From Myxococcus xanthus (lineage in GTDB: Bacteria > Myxococcota > Myxococcia > Myxococcales > Myxococcaceae): a stretch of 64,000 bases of DNA. This document shows, one piece after another, positions 47,767 to 56,305 of this stretch. Each line of letters starts with the position of its first letter. Position 1 is the stretch's first letter. Under the pieces are notes generated by a model that had not been told where the DNA came from, did not search any database, and saw nothing but the letters and a program-made list of their open reading frames with translations. The DNA is taken from positions 620,001 through 684,000 of the forward strand of contig NZ_FNOH01000003.1 of NCBI RefSeq assembly GCF_900106535.1, read 5' to 3'. Made by a program: the position numbers and the translations under genes.

Positions 47767-49077
47767 ATGGTCGTCCCTCGAATCCAAGTCGTCGCCTGTT
47801 GCACCGCTGCCCTACTGTTTGCTGGCTGTGAGAGCACCCTGTGCGGTTCGGAGCCGCCCACCGCGGACGCCAGCTGCCTTCCCCCGGAACTGGAGCAAGC
47901 GCCGGGCGAGTACGTCGCCTCGTCGGCCCCTCGGGACGGAGCGCCCACCATCGACGAAGAGCTGGCGGCCTTCGTCAGCGGCAACACCAGCCTGGGTGTG
48001 GCGCTCTATCAGCGCGCCATCCAGGAGAAGCAGAACCTCTTCTTCTCGCCCTACAGCGTCACGCAGGCCCTCTCCACGGTCTACGCCGGGGCACGGGGGA
48101 ACACCGAGGCGCAGATGGCCCAGGCACTGCGCTTCTCCCTGTCCCAGTCGAGGCACCACCCCACGGCGAACGCCTTGGAGCGCGCCCTGGCGAAGCCCGC
48201 GAGCCCTCCCCCGGCTTCGGGGACACCGCCGACCTTTCATTCCCTGAACTCGGCATGGGGTCAGCAGGGCATGACCTTCCATGACGGATTCCTCGACACC
48301 CTGGCCCGGCATTACGGCGCCGGCATGCGTCTGATGGACTTCGAGAACGACGCGGCCGGTGCGCGCGCGGAAATCAACCGCTGGGTCGAGGTGAACACGA
48401 GAGACCGCATCCAGGACCTGGTCAATGAAGAGTCCCTCCCGAACGCGACGCGCTTGATGCTCATCAACGCCGTCTATTTCAAAGGCGCGTGGTCGTGGCC
48501 GTTCCGCGAGCAAGGAACGCGGAACGCGGCCTTCCGGGCCCTGGATGGAACGAGCCACCAGGTCCCGACGATGAGCGGCGGCAGGGGGCAGTACATGGAG
48601 GGGGATGGCTTCGAAGCCGTCACCCTGGACTATGCCGGAGGCACCTTCCGCATGGTGCTCGTCGTCCCGGAGTGGGAGCGCTTCGAGGAGGTGGAATCCC
48701 GGCTGTCTCCCGCTTTCTTCAAAGACGTCCGCGCACGGCTCGAGAACCATCAGATCGACATCCAGCTGCCGCGCTTCCAGATCGAGTCCGAGCTCCCCCT
48801 CATCCCCGCATTGCAGGCGCTGGGCATGGAGGACGCGTTCACGGAGGGCGCTGACTTTTCGGCCATCTCCCCCACGAAGCTCAGGATTGCGACCGTGAAT
48901 CACAAGGCGTTCGTGGCCGTGAACGAGCTTGGGACGGAGGCCGCCGCCGCGACTGCCGTGGGAATGGTCCCCGTGTCACTGCCAAAGCCGATCCACGTCA
49001 ATCGGCCGTTCATCTTCGTCATCGAACACGTGGCGACGCAGAACGTGCTGTTCCTGGGGCGGTTCGTGAAGCCTTGA
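47767..49077 (+). CDS. Lipoprotein serpin (serine protease inhibitor)
   Basis: A 436-residue serpin, rare in bacteria. The signal peptide ends in a lipobox (ALLFAG, Cys21). Serpin landmarks: NLFFSPYSVTQALSTVYAGARGNTEAQM, LMLINAVYFKGAWSWPF, IDIQLPRFQIESE and HKAFVAVNELGTEAAAATA, an intact hinge of small residues. Aligned to antitrypsin, the scissile pair is Val403-Ser404 (VPVSLP), giving elastase-like specificity. NRPFIFVIEHVATQNVLFLGRFVKP closes the fold. It should be inhibitory and tethered to a membrane. ATG 47767 was chosen for the lipoprotein signal. A trypsin-like protease gene follows in the same direction. Confidence 0.94.
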   Translation: MVVPRIQVVACCTAALLFAGCESTLCGSEPPTADASCLPPELEQAPGEYVASSAPRDGAPTIDEELAAFVSGNTSLGVALYQRAIQEKQNLFFSPYSVTQALSTVYAGARGNTEAQMAQALRFSLSQSRHHPTANALERALAKPASPPPASGTPPTFHSLNSAWGQQGMTFHDGFLDTLARHYGAGMRLMDFENDAAGARAEINRWVEVNTRDRIQDLVNEESLPNATRLMLINAVYFKGAWSWPFREQGTRNAAFRALDGTSHQVPTMSGGRGQYMEGDGFEAVTLDYAGGTFRMVLVVPEWERFEEVESRLSPAFFKDVRARLENHQIDIQLPRFQIESELPLIPALQALGMEDAFTEGADFSAISPTKLRIATVNHKAFVAVNELGTEAAAATAVGMVPVSLPKPIHVNRPFIFVIEHVATQNVLFLGRFVKP

Positions 49078-49142
49078 TGCCCCCGTGGCACCACGCCCCC
49101 GCGCCGGTGCCCCGCGACGAACAGGGTTCAGGAAGGTGCGAC

Positions 49143-49174
49143 TGACGCGTCAAGCGCCTCCACTTGACGTGTCA
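49143..49174. promoter_or_regulatory. Tandem palindromic sites upstream of the trypsin-like gene
   Basis: TGACGCGTCA (49143-49152) is a perfect 10-bp palindrome, and TGACGTGTCA (49165-49174) is a near copy 22 bp further on, two helical turns. With flanks they form a 12-bp inverted repeat with one mismatch (TGACGCGTCAAG / CTTGACGTGTCA). This is typical of paired operators for a dimeric regulator; the regulator is unknown. Confidence 0.6.
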
Positions 49175-49281
49175 TGACGCGAGCAAGGCCTGCTGCTCCG
49201 CGGATAAGCACGTGATTCGATTGGGCAGCAATCCGGCATGTGGATTGCTGACGGCCTCCGCACTTGAAACGGGAGGTTGCA

Positions 49282-50202
49282 TTGCGATTCATGAGCGGAG
49301 TGGTCGTCGCGGTCGGTCTGCTGGGGTGCGGTGGTCCGGAGGTGGAGCGAGACCCGGTCGATACGATCAGCCAGATGGACCAGGAGATTGTGGGAGGAAT
49401 CGAGGCTCGGCCTCACTCCTTCCCGTGGATTGTCAGCTTGCAGCAGGGCACCAGCCACTTCTGTGGTGGCGCCCTCGTGCGGGTCGGCGCCAAGGAAGAG
49501 AGCGATATCGTCCTCACCGCTGCCCATTGTTTCTACGACGGTACGTCCAACGTCACCGCGGTCGCAGGGGCTCATGACCTGTACCGCCCCACCGCGGGAC
49601 AAGCCACAGCCCGGGTGGTGAGGGCGGTCCTTCACCCGCAATACAATCCGGACACGACGATGAACGACATCGCCGTTCTCAAGCTCGACCGGCCCATCAA
49701 GTTCGACCAGGCCGTTGCCGGTGCCTGCGGTCAGTCATCCACCATGCGCCCCAATCTGGCCGCGCAGTACGCATCTGGAGGCACCCGCGCACCTGTCTGT
49801 CTCCCTGCCAGCGGGGATCGGGTTGCAGACAACACGATGGCGACCGTCGCGGGCTGGGGCCTGACACGGGAGGGCGGGTATGACACGTCCTCCCTCTTGC
49901 TGCAGGTGGGGGTCCCCACCCTGAATCACCGGGACGTGGCCAATAGCTATCGCCCCCATGGAATCACCATCAACGAGCAGGCGATGTTCGGGGCTGGTTA
50001 CAAGGAAGGAGGCAAGGACGCATGCCAAGGGGACAGCGGAGGACCTCTCATCGTACCGGGGCCCCAAGGGTACGTGCTCCAGGGAATCGTGAGCTTCGGC
50101 GTGGGCTGCGCGAGGGCGGGGTTGCCCGGCATCTATACGCGGGTCTCCAATTACATCCCGTGGATCAACACGCAGATCCGGACCTACAGCGCCGTCAGAT
50201 AG
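49282..50202 (+). CDS. Trypsin-like (S1) serine protease, lipoprotein
   Basis: A 306-residue chymotrypsin-fold protease. The short signal ends GLLGC (Cys16, lipobox). The pro-segment ends MDQE before IVGG (36-39), so activation needs cleavage after Glu, not Arg/Lys. The triad is complete: TAAHC, NDIAVLKL and GDSGGP. The residue six before the catalytic Ser is Asp (KDACQGDSGGP), giving trypsin-like Arg/Lys preference. Disulfide Cys positions are normal. TTG 49282 is chosen with GGGAGG 5 bases upstream; TTG 49264 and ATG 49291 are alternatives. It lies 205 bp after the serpin gene. Confidence 0.93.
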   Translation: MRFMSGVVVAVGLLGCGGPEVERDPVDTISQMDQEIVGGIEARPHSFPWIVSLQQGTSHFCGGALVRVGAKEESDIVLTAAHCFYDGTSNVTAVAGAHDLYRPTAGQATARVVRAVLHPQYNPDTTMNDIAVLKLDRPIKFDQAVAGACGQSSTMRPNLAAQYASGGTRAPVCLPASGDRVADNTMATVAGWGLTREGGYDTSSLLLQVGVPTLNHRDVANSYRPHGITINEQAMFGAGYKEGGKDACQGDSGGPLIVPGPQGYVLQGIVSFGVGCARAGLPGIYTRVSNYIPWINTQIRTYSAVR

Positions 50203-50324
50203 CGGGCGCGTGAGAGGGCTCCGTCAGGCGCCGGTCCCCCGTGAACTTGAATCCCGGACACGACATCGCCCCCGGTCGAATGCCCCGGAGGCGATGAGAC
50301 GACAGGTTCCACCGTGCGGCGGAA

Positions 50325-51023
50325 CTAGATGAGGGGCATGAAGACCTTGAACCCGGTACGGCCGCTGTTGGTCGTGTTGCGCTCGATGAAGTCGCTGGCG
50401 GACGAGTGGCCGTCGCCGGTGGTGATGGCCGTGTGCCCGTAGATGCTGCCCAGTCGAGTGGAGGTGCTCTCCCAGGTGAGGACGAGGCCCGGAATCTTCA
50501 GCGCCTGCTCGAGCGACATGTTGACCTGCTTGAACTTGTCGCGCGGCAGGTTGTTGTCAATCTGGTTGCCGTTGCCCCAGACCTTGATGCCGAAGGCGTT
50601 CTGGATGGCCCGGCTCACACCCGTGGCGCACAGGCCCTGGCTGTTGTACCCGCCCATGCCCAGCGCGGCCTGGCGGCCCGCCTCGGCGAGCCTGCGCATC
50701 GCGGGGGTCGCCTGGCCCGGGGCCACACCGCCGCTCCCGCTGACCTCTCCGCCGCCCGACGCACCGCCGGAGCCCCGCGGACCGCTCTTGCCAGAGTCGA
50801 AGGAATCCTTGCCGCTGTGGCCCGTGGCGCGGCCGCCAGCGCTCCCGGGGAGGCGCAGCGTGGCACCCGCGTAGATGAGGTCTGGATTGGCGATATTGTT
50901 GATGCGCGCCAACTCCTTCACCGACGTCTTGAAGCGAGCGGCAAGCTCCGAGAGGGTGTCCCCCTTGCGAATCAGGTAGGAGGAAGATGCTCCCCGGCGG
51001 CTCGAATTGATGGACGTGGACAT
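50325..51023 (-). CDS. LysM-domain protein with CHAP-like C-terminus
   Basis: A 232-residue protein. An N-terminal LysM (about 14-60: SYLIRKGDTLSELAARFKTSVKELARINNI) binds peptidoglycan. A Gly/Ser-rich linker (~62-105) joins it to an alpha/beta domain with GLCATGVSRAIQNAFG and YGHTAITTGDGHSSAS, whose Cys and His sit as in CHAP/NlpC-type amidases. It is therefore a likely cell-wall hydrolase. There is no signal peptide, so it would need another export route or act after lysis. CAGGAG precedes the ATG, and the leader is unusually A/T-rich for this genome. Confidence 0.85.
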   Translation of the reverse strand: MSTSINSSRRGASSSYLIRKGDTLSELAARFKTSVKELARINNIANPDLIYAGATLRLPGSAGGRATGHSGKDSFDSGKSGPRGSGGASGGGEVSGSGGVAPGQATPAMRRLAEAGRQAALGMGGYNSQGLCATGVSRAIQNAFGIKVWGNGNQIDNNLPRDKFKQVNMSLEQALKIPGLVLTWESTSTRLGSIYGHTAITTGDGHSSASDFIERNTTNSGRTGFKVFMPLI

Positions 51024-51192
51024 TCAGGTCTCCTGGTTCCCATTGTCGTCACGGCCCTCCCGGAGTTGCGTCCGGTTTCCCAAAATCTTGGAATCCGCAG
51101 GAAAATGAGGGGCCGTAAATCGCGAAAATCCGAATAAAACCAGGAACCTGGAGGCGCTCGATTGCGATGCCGCCTCCGTGCCGAAGTGAGCA

Positions 51193-54123
51193 TCACCCGT
51201 CTGGCAGCCGTGCCTTCGCCACCGGCCCCAGCTCCACGCGGAGCGCCTGTGCGAAAGCATCTGGCAGAGGCTTCAGGGGGTCATCCGCCAAGCCGTACTC
51301 CTCGATGCGGGGCGCCGCCCCCAGGAGGAACTCCAGCCAGCGCTCCCGCAGCCGAACCGTTCGCTCCAGGCGCTCGTCGATGGTGTTGGCAATCAACGGA
51401 AGGTGAACGTCCAGGGTGGTGTCCGGCTGTCGCGCGCGAAGCCGCTGGACGAGCGAGCCCAGCCGGTCGACGCGACCCACGCGCTGCTCGAGCTGTGCGG
51501 GGTTCCACGCCAGGTCGTGATGAACCACCCGACGGCAGTGATGATGCAGGTCCAGCCCCTCCTGCATGACCTCGTTGGCCACGAGGACCATCGGGTACAG
51601 TGGCGTGTTGAAGGCCTCGCGGAGCCGCTCCCGGCTCTCGCCCTCCACGGTGTGGCGGACGAGCGCCCCCGCGCGAACCGCATCATCGAGCACTTCGCGC
51701 CGCCGCTCCTCGTCGAGCTTCCCCGCATAGATCAGGAAGCGCTTCAGCAACTCGAACCAGGGCCGTCCCCGAGGCGTGGTCCAGAAGCGGTCCACCACCG
51801 ACGACAGCGCCCGGGACTCCACCGCCTCCACGTCAACGCCCTGCTCCTTCGCGAATGCCAGCAGCTCCGGAAGGAAGGGGACATTGCGAGCGACGAGGTA
51901 GCTGGCGAGCCGCTCGACGGTGCGGACCCGCAGCTCGGGAGGTACCTCGAACAGGGCACCCTTGAGGTAGGACCAGAGATGCTCGCGGCGAAGCACGAGG
52001 GCCGCGTCCCCTGCGTCAATCGTCCAGGAAGGCGTCCTGTCTCCCTCGGCGGAGTCCTCGACGTCGTCGGCGACGAGATCGAAGCCGAGCGCCACGAAGC
52101 GCGCGTCCGTCAGGCGCCTCAACACCTCCGGGTCGACATCCCCCGCCAATACTCCGTCTCGCACGAAGAGGGCCACGGCCTGCTCGACACAGCGTTTGAC
52201 CAGGGACCAGTCCATCCGCTCCGCTTGCGTCTTCGAAACGCGTTGCTGGCGCAGGAGGCCGTTCGCCCGCTCGATGACGAGTTCAAGGTGGGCCCCCTCC
52301 ACCACGACGCCCTCCAACAGCGTACCGGTATACCGCTCTCGCAGCGCGAGGTAGAGCGCATCCTGGGCGCGGCCGAACCGATCACGCAGGCGAGAGTGAT
52401 GTCCATCCACCCGCTTGCCGTCCAGCTCGTGCTCGAAGATGTCGCCGTGGCTCGCGGCCGGAAACACCTTCCTCCATCGCTCCAGCAAGTGATGCTCCCA
52501 TTCCGCCTCGATTCTCCGCTTCAGTTCACGGAGCGTCTCGATGCGGGCGCAGAAGATGAGCGTCTTCTCGTCGCGGGCGACAGCCTCCAGCGCGTCCCGC
52601 ACGACGTGGTCCACCTTCGGGTGCCCCCCCTGCTCCACGCGCAGTTCCCCCACCACGCTCCGCAAGAGCCCGCGGTAGGCCTCGGCGTCGCCGTCGGGCA
52701 GGGCCTGCCGCTCACTGGAGAGCAGCGCCCCCTCGCGCGCGGCCCCATAGGAGGAGACCATGTTGATCTGAACCGCCGCCTTATGAGTGCGGCTCTTCCC
52801 CCGGAAGAGCTCCGCGATGAACCGCTCGTAAAGCATGAAGGGAACGCCCGCCCCACCCTGGGCCCGCAGTCGGGGGCGGTGGCTCCTGCGGTAGACACGC
52901 TTGTCCTCCCGGAGGCTCCGAATCATCCACCGCCGGAAGCCCGGCTCGATGCGCTCCGTCTTCAGGGACAGCAACCGGCGCGCGCACAGGACCACCGCCC
53001 GCAGGGACGCATCTGCCGGCTCCTCCACCAGCTGGGGGTCCCTGGCAAACAACGCGCCGAAGTCCGAGACGACGGCCTCGTCCGCTTGTGACCAGACGCG
53101 CTCAAGCTCGTTATAGGCCTGCTTGTAGTCCCCCACGTCGTCCAACAATCGCTGGGCCTGCTCCATCAGGTCCGCAGGCGCGGACCGGGCCAGGGCGAAG
53201 AGCGAGAGCACTTGCTTGAGCTCGTCGACAGAGAGCTGAAACGGCGTGGCCGTGAGGAACAGCGCCTTGTCGAAGCGCCCCTCGAAAACAGTGCGCACCC
53301 CGGTGGCCCGTACCGAGTCCACGTTCTTCAGCTTATGGGCCTCGTCAACGATGAGCAGGTCGAAGTCGGGGATGAGCTGCCCGACCAGACGAAAGCGCAG
53401 GTCCATCAGCGCATCATCGACCCACCTCTGGTTCGCGAAGCCGTCGTACTCCTCGCTTTTCCAGAGCGCGTCGAGTGAGCCCTCTCCCGCGCGCTGTTTG
53501 TGTCTTTTCAATGCCTCTCGGACATGGGGTCTGATGACCGACCACTCGAAGGTATCGAGGAACGCCTGCTGCTCGACGTCCACGCGCGCCACCGCGCCCT
53601 CCCGGTAGCGACGAAAGATGGCCGCCACCTGATTGCCGGCGAGCCCCTGTGCATCCGCCCACAACGAAAGCAGCCAGGCCTGGTCCGCCAAGGAGCGACT
53701 TCCCGCGAAGATGTTCACGGGCGCGATGGTGATTCGCGTCTCGCGAGTGGCCGCGACCAGCTCAGCCAGGGTGCTCGCGGTCTTGGACTGACCCGCGAAG
53801 CCCCGGTACATGGGGCGGCTGGTGTCACAGAAGGCACGCAGCTCCTTGGACCACTTCGTATTGAGGTCGGGCCCCGGGGTGAGAATCAGCGCCCGGGCAT
53901 CCGGCAGCACATGCAACCGGGCCGCAAGGACGCCGAGCGCCTCATACGTCTTCCCCATTCCCACTTCATCCGCCAGCACAACTCCTGGCTGATCATCGAA
54001 CAGCTCCAGCGCGCGGAGGACGGTGTCCTCCTGTCGCTCGATGTCACGCAGGGGCACCGTCGAATCAGCCCGTGCATCCAGATGCAGGAAGCTCCGCAAC
54101 CACGTCCGCTCACGTCTTTCCAT
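51193..54123 (-). CDS. SNF2-type helicase of a three-gene cassette
   Basis: A 976-residue superfamily 2 ATPase. Motif I is VVLADEVGMGKTYEA (GMGKT 55-59), motif II is IVDEAH (DEAH 260-263) and motif III is LFLTATP. After a very long middle insert (~400-800), the second RecA core has the TLIFC strand and motif VI in LEQRVGRVDRLGS (~880-890). It is a DNA translocase/helicase rather than a specific known restriction subunit. It overlaps the PLD-family gene by 14 bases and ends the cassette. SNF2-type motors with PLD proteins are found in DISARM and related defence loci. Confidence 0.88.
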   Translation of the reverse strand: MERRERTWLRSFLHLDARADSTVPLRDIERQEDTVLRALELFDDQPGVVLADEVGMGKTYEALGVLAARLHVLPDARALILTPGPDLNTKWSKELRAFCDTSRPMYRGFAGQSKTASTLAELVAATRETRITIAPVNIFAGSRSLADQAWLLSLWADAQGLAGNQVAAIFRRYREGAVARVDVEQQAFLDTFEWSVIRPHVREALKRHKQRAGEGSLDALWKSEEYDGFANQRWVDDALMDLRFRLVGQLIPDFDLLIVDEAHKLKNVDSVRATGVRTVFEGRFDKALFLTATPFQLSVDELKQVLSLFALARSAPADLMEQAQRLLDDVGDYKQAYNELERVWSQADEAVVSDFGALFARDPQLVEEPADASLRAVVLCARRLLSLKTERIEPGFRRWMIRSLREDKRVYRRSHRPRLRAQGGAGVPFMLYERFIAELFRGKSRTHKAAVQINMVSSYGAAREGALLSSERQALPDGDAEAYRGLLRSVVGELRVEQGGHPKVDHVVRDALEAVARDEKTLIFCARIETLRELKRRIEAEWEHHLLERWRKVFPAASHGDIFEHELDGKRVDGHHSRLRDRFGRAQDALYLALRERYTGTLLEGVVVEGAHLELVIERANGLLRQQRVSKTQAERMDWSLVKRCVEQAVALFVRDGVLAGDVDPEVLRRLTDARFVALGFDLVADDVEDSAEGDRTPSWTIDAGDAALVLRREHLWSYLKGALFEVPPELRVRTVERLASYLVARNVPFLPELLAFAKEQGVDVEAVESRALSSVVDRFWTTPRGRPWFELLKRFLIYAGKLDEERRREVLDDAVRAGALVRHTVEGESRERLREAFNTPLYPMVLVANEVMQEGLDLHHHCRRVVHHDLAWNPAQLEQRVGRVDRLGSLVQRLRARQPDTTLDVHLPLIANTIDERLERTVRLRERWLEFLLGAAPRIEEYGLADDPLKPLPDAFAQALRVELGPVAKARLPDG

Positions 54124-56305
54124 GGGTGCCCTCAAGCCCGTAGAAACGAACGACACCGTCCAGCCACCCGGCACCTCGCGGTCGCAGCCGCGTCAAGTCC
54201 GCGCGCAGCAGGGTCCGCAGCTCCGCGAGCAGCGCCTGCTTCGCCTCCAGATCCGCGCTCTCGGGCAACACGAGCTGCTCCAGCTCTCGAAGCAGCTCGC
54301 AGCCGTAGACCCAGATTTCGTCATCGGACACGGAATCCCGAGGCAAGTCGCGCAGCCGCTCCCAGAGCGTCCGGGCCCCCGTCGGCCCCAACAACCGATA
54401 ACGAAACGCGGAGACCGTCGATGCGGCGAGCAAATCCTCCTTCAGCCCCCACCAGGCCTTGAAGACGTCCGTGGGGCCAAAGCCCTCGCCAAATACGGAG
54501 TCCAGGACGGAGTCGACCCCCGCCACGCCGCGCTGCTCGCGAAGGGTCGACAACCGCTCCGCGCCCACACGCCGCGCCAACAGCGCCAGCAACTCCCGGA
54601 CTCCCAGGCCCGCGAGATGAGCACTCGTGGGCAGCATCGCGAGGTCCGCGACGCGGATGGGAACAAGCCACGACCGTCCCGCCGCGCGGAACTCCAGCTC
54701 GGCTCCCGCCGCGGCCAGATCGAAGTCGGAGAGTACCACCGGACCCGAGCGCGGCCCCACGCCCTTCGCCAGTTCCCTGTCCAGGTACCACCAGGCCCAG
54801 CCCCCCAGTCCCCCTGGCCCCTGCTGACTCCAGGTGACGGTCAATGTGCGAGCGGCCGCGTCATGGACGACGTCCTCGAGCCACGCCGAGAAGTCGACCT
54901 CGGCCCCGGGCGCATCTCGCTCCTCGAAGCGCGCTGACTCGAAGGGCGCGCACACCAGCGAGGGCAGCATTTCCGACAAGCGCACCTCTCCGTCCAGGCA
55001 GAGCAGAACGCCCGCCTCGACGTTGCCACCCTGCTCCACCCCACACGAAAGCGCGGCGGCGGAGGCGTTGGCGGACCCGATGAGCGCATAGGTCAGCGTC
55101 CTGCCTGCGGTCGTCACCGTCAGCAGGAAGAGCTTGGCATGCAGGGGGCGTCGGCTCGCGCGCCCGGCAGGTGTCAGCGTCGCCGTTGGATGGAGCCAGA
55201 GTTGGATCTCGTGCTCGCGGACGATGCGCTCGAGGATTCGCCTCGGCGCATGGACCGTCGGCGGCTCCACGGGCCACATCCGCCCCTCCGCGACTTCATG
55301 CTCGAATGCGTCTCTCTCGTACCGTCCAGGCCGCCCGGAGCCGAGCTGGATCTCGACACGCTTCGCCGTGACGCGGTTGACCCCAAAGTACTCCAGGCGC
55401 TCGATGTCCTCGCCGTCGACTGACTCGCGATAACGCGAGGCCCACAGCCGCCCTTCGCCCTCCGCGAGCACGGGCGTTCCCCCGCCATAGGGAGGGGCGA
55501 GTGGTGCGTCCTCCCATGGCACGCCAAGGTCCAGCGGCGGCGGACTCCCGGGGCGAAGCGCGAGCAACTCGGAGAGCACCGACGCGAGCCCCGTCGTGTC
55601 ATTCGCGATGTCGAGGTCATCCAGTTCGAAGAACGGGGACAGGATGCCCACACGAGTGACTCGCGCGTCCTCCGGGAGCGCCTCTCTCAGATGATCGAGC
55701 ATGGACGCGCTGAAGGTGTCCACGAAGAGCGCATCCGTCGGCGCCTGGCCGCTGGGAAACGGCGTGTCGGAGATTCTTGCCGCGAGCGCGGAGCGGACCA
55801 GCGTCAACTGGGTGCCCGGGTGGGTCGCGAGCGCCGCGCAGCTTCTGAGGAACCTGTCTACGTTCCGTAGGAACGCCGCGTCGGCGGGGACGTCGTAGCG
55901 CAACGTGCGCGTGAAGAAGAGTTCGGCGTTCTGCTCGTGGCCCGGCCTGGTGGCATTGCCCGAGCCCACGGCGACGCGCGCCTCCCCGTCGTACAGCACC
56001 AGGATGACCTTCGGGTGGAACGTCCGCTCCCGGATGAGCTGGAGGTCATACGGCAGGCGACGGCCTCCCCGGCGGACACGCGCGTCGACGAAGCAAGCCA
56101 CCGGTGTCTCGCGCAGCGCCGCGCGGGCCTCCTCATGGTAGCGGACAGCCTCCTCCTCCGGGTCCCCCTGCAGGCGCAGCAATGCACGCAGGATGCGGTC
56201 CTCGAAATAGGAAGGGTCGAATGTATAGGAGCAAAAGACGGCTCCCAGGCAGGGTTGCTCGGAGACGAGGACCTGCTCGATGAGCCTCCGGGATTCGATC
56301 ATCAT
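54110..56305 (-). CDS. PLD-family nuclease-like protein
   Basis: A 731-residue protein with two HKD-type phosphodiesterase sites. Site 1 is RTFHPKVILVLYDGEARVAVGSGNAT (H97, K99) and site 2 is PLHAKLFLL, then ALIGSANAS (H389, K391), so both catalytic pairs are present. It begins with an MMIESRRLIEQVL helix, and the long C-terminal half (~430-731) has no match I recognise. Bacterial PLD proteins of this kind cut DNA (BfiI-like) or act as DrmC-type accessory nucleases. It overlaps the upstream gene by 4 bases and the helicase by 14. Confidence 0.85.
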   Translation of the reverse strand: MMIESRRLIEQVLVSEQPCLGAVFCSYTFDPSYFEDRILRALLRLQGDPEEEAVRYHEEARAALRETPVACFVDARVRRGGRRLPYDLQLIRERTFHPKVILVLYDGEARVAVGSGNATRPGHEQNAELFFTRTLRYDVPADAAFLRNVDRFLRSCAALATHPGTQLTLVRSALAARISDTPFPSGQAPTDALFVDTFSASMLDHLREALPEDARVTRVGILSPFFELDDLDIANDTTGLASVLSELLALRPGSPPPLDLGVPWEDAPLAPPYGGGTPVLAEGEGRLWASRYRESVDGEDIERLEYFGVNRVTAKRVEIQLGSGRPGRYERDAFEHEVAEGRMWPVEPPTVHAPRRILERIVREHEIQLWLHPTATLTPAGRASRRPLHAKLFLLTVTTAGRTLTYALIGSANASAAALSCGVEQGGNVEAGVLLCLDGEVRLSEMLPSLVCAPFESARFEERDAPGAEVDFSAWLEDVVHDAAARTLTVTWSQQGPGGLGGWAWWYLDRELAKGVGPRSGPVVLSDFDLAAAGAELEFRAAGRSWLVPIRVADLAMLPTSAHLAGLGVRELLALLARRVGAERLSTLREQRGVAGVDSVLDSVFGEGFGPTDVFKAWWGLKEDLLAASTVSAFRYRLLGPTGARTLWERLRDLPRDSVSDDEIWVYGCELLRELEQLVLPESADLEAKQALLAELRTLLRADLTRLRPRGAGWLDGVVRFYGLEGTHGKT

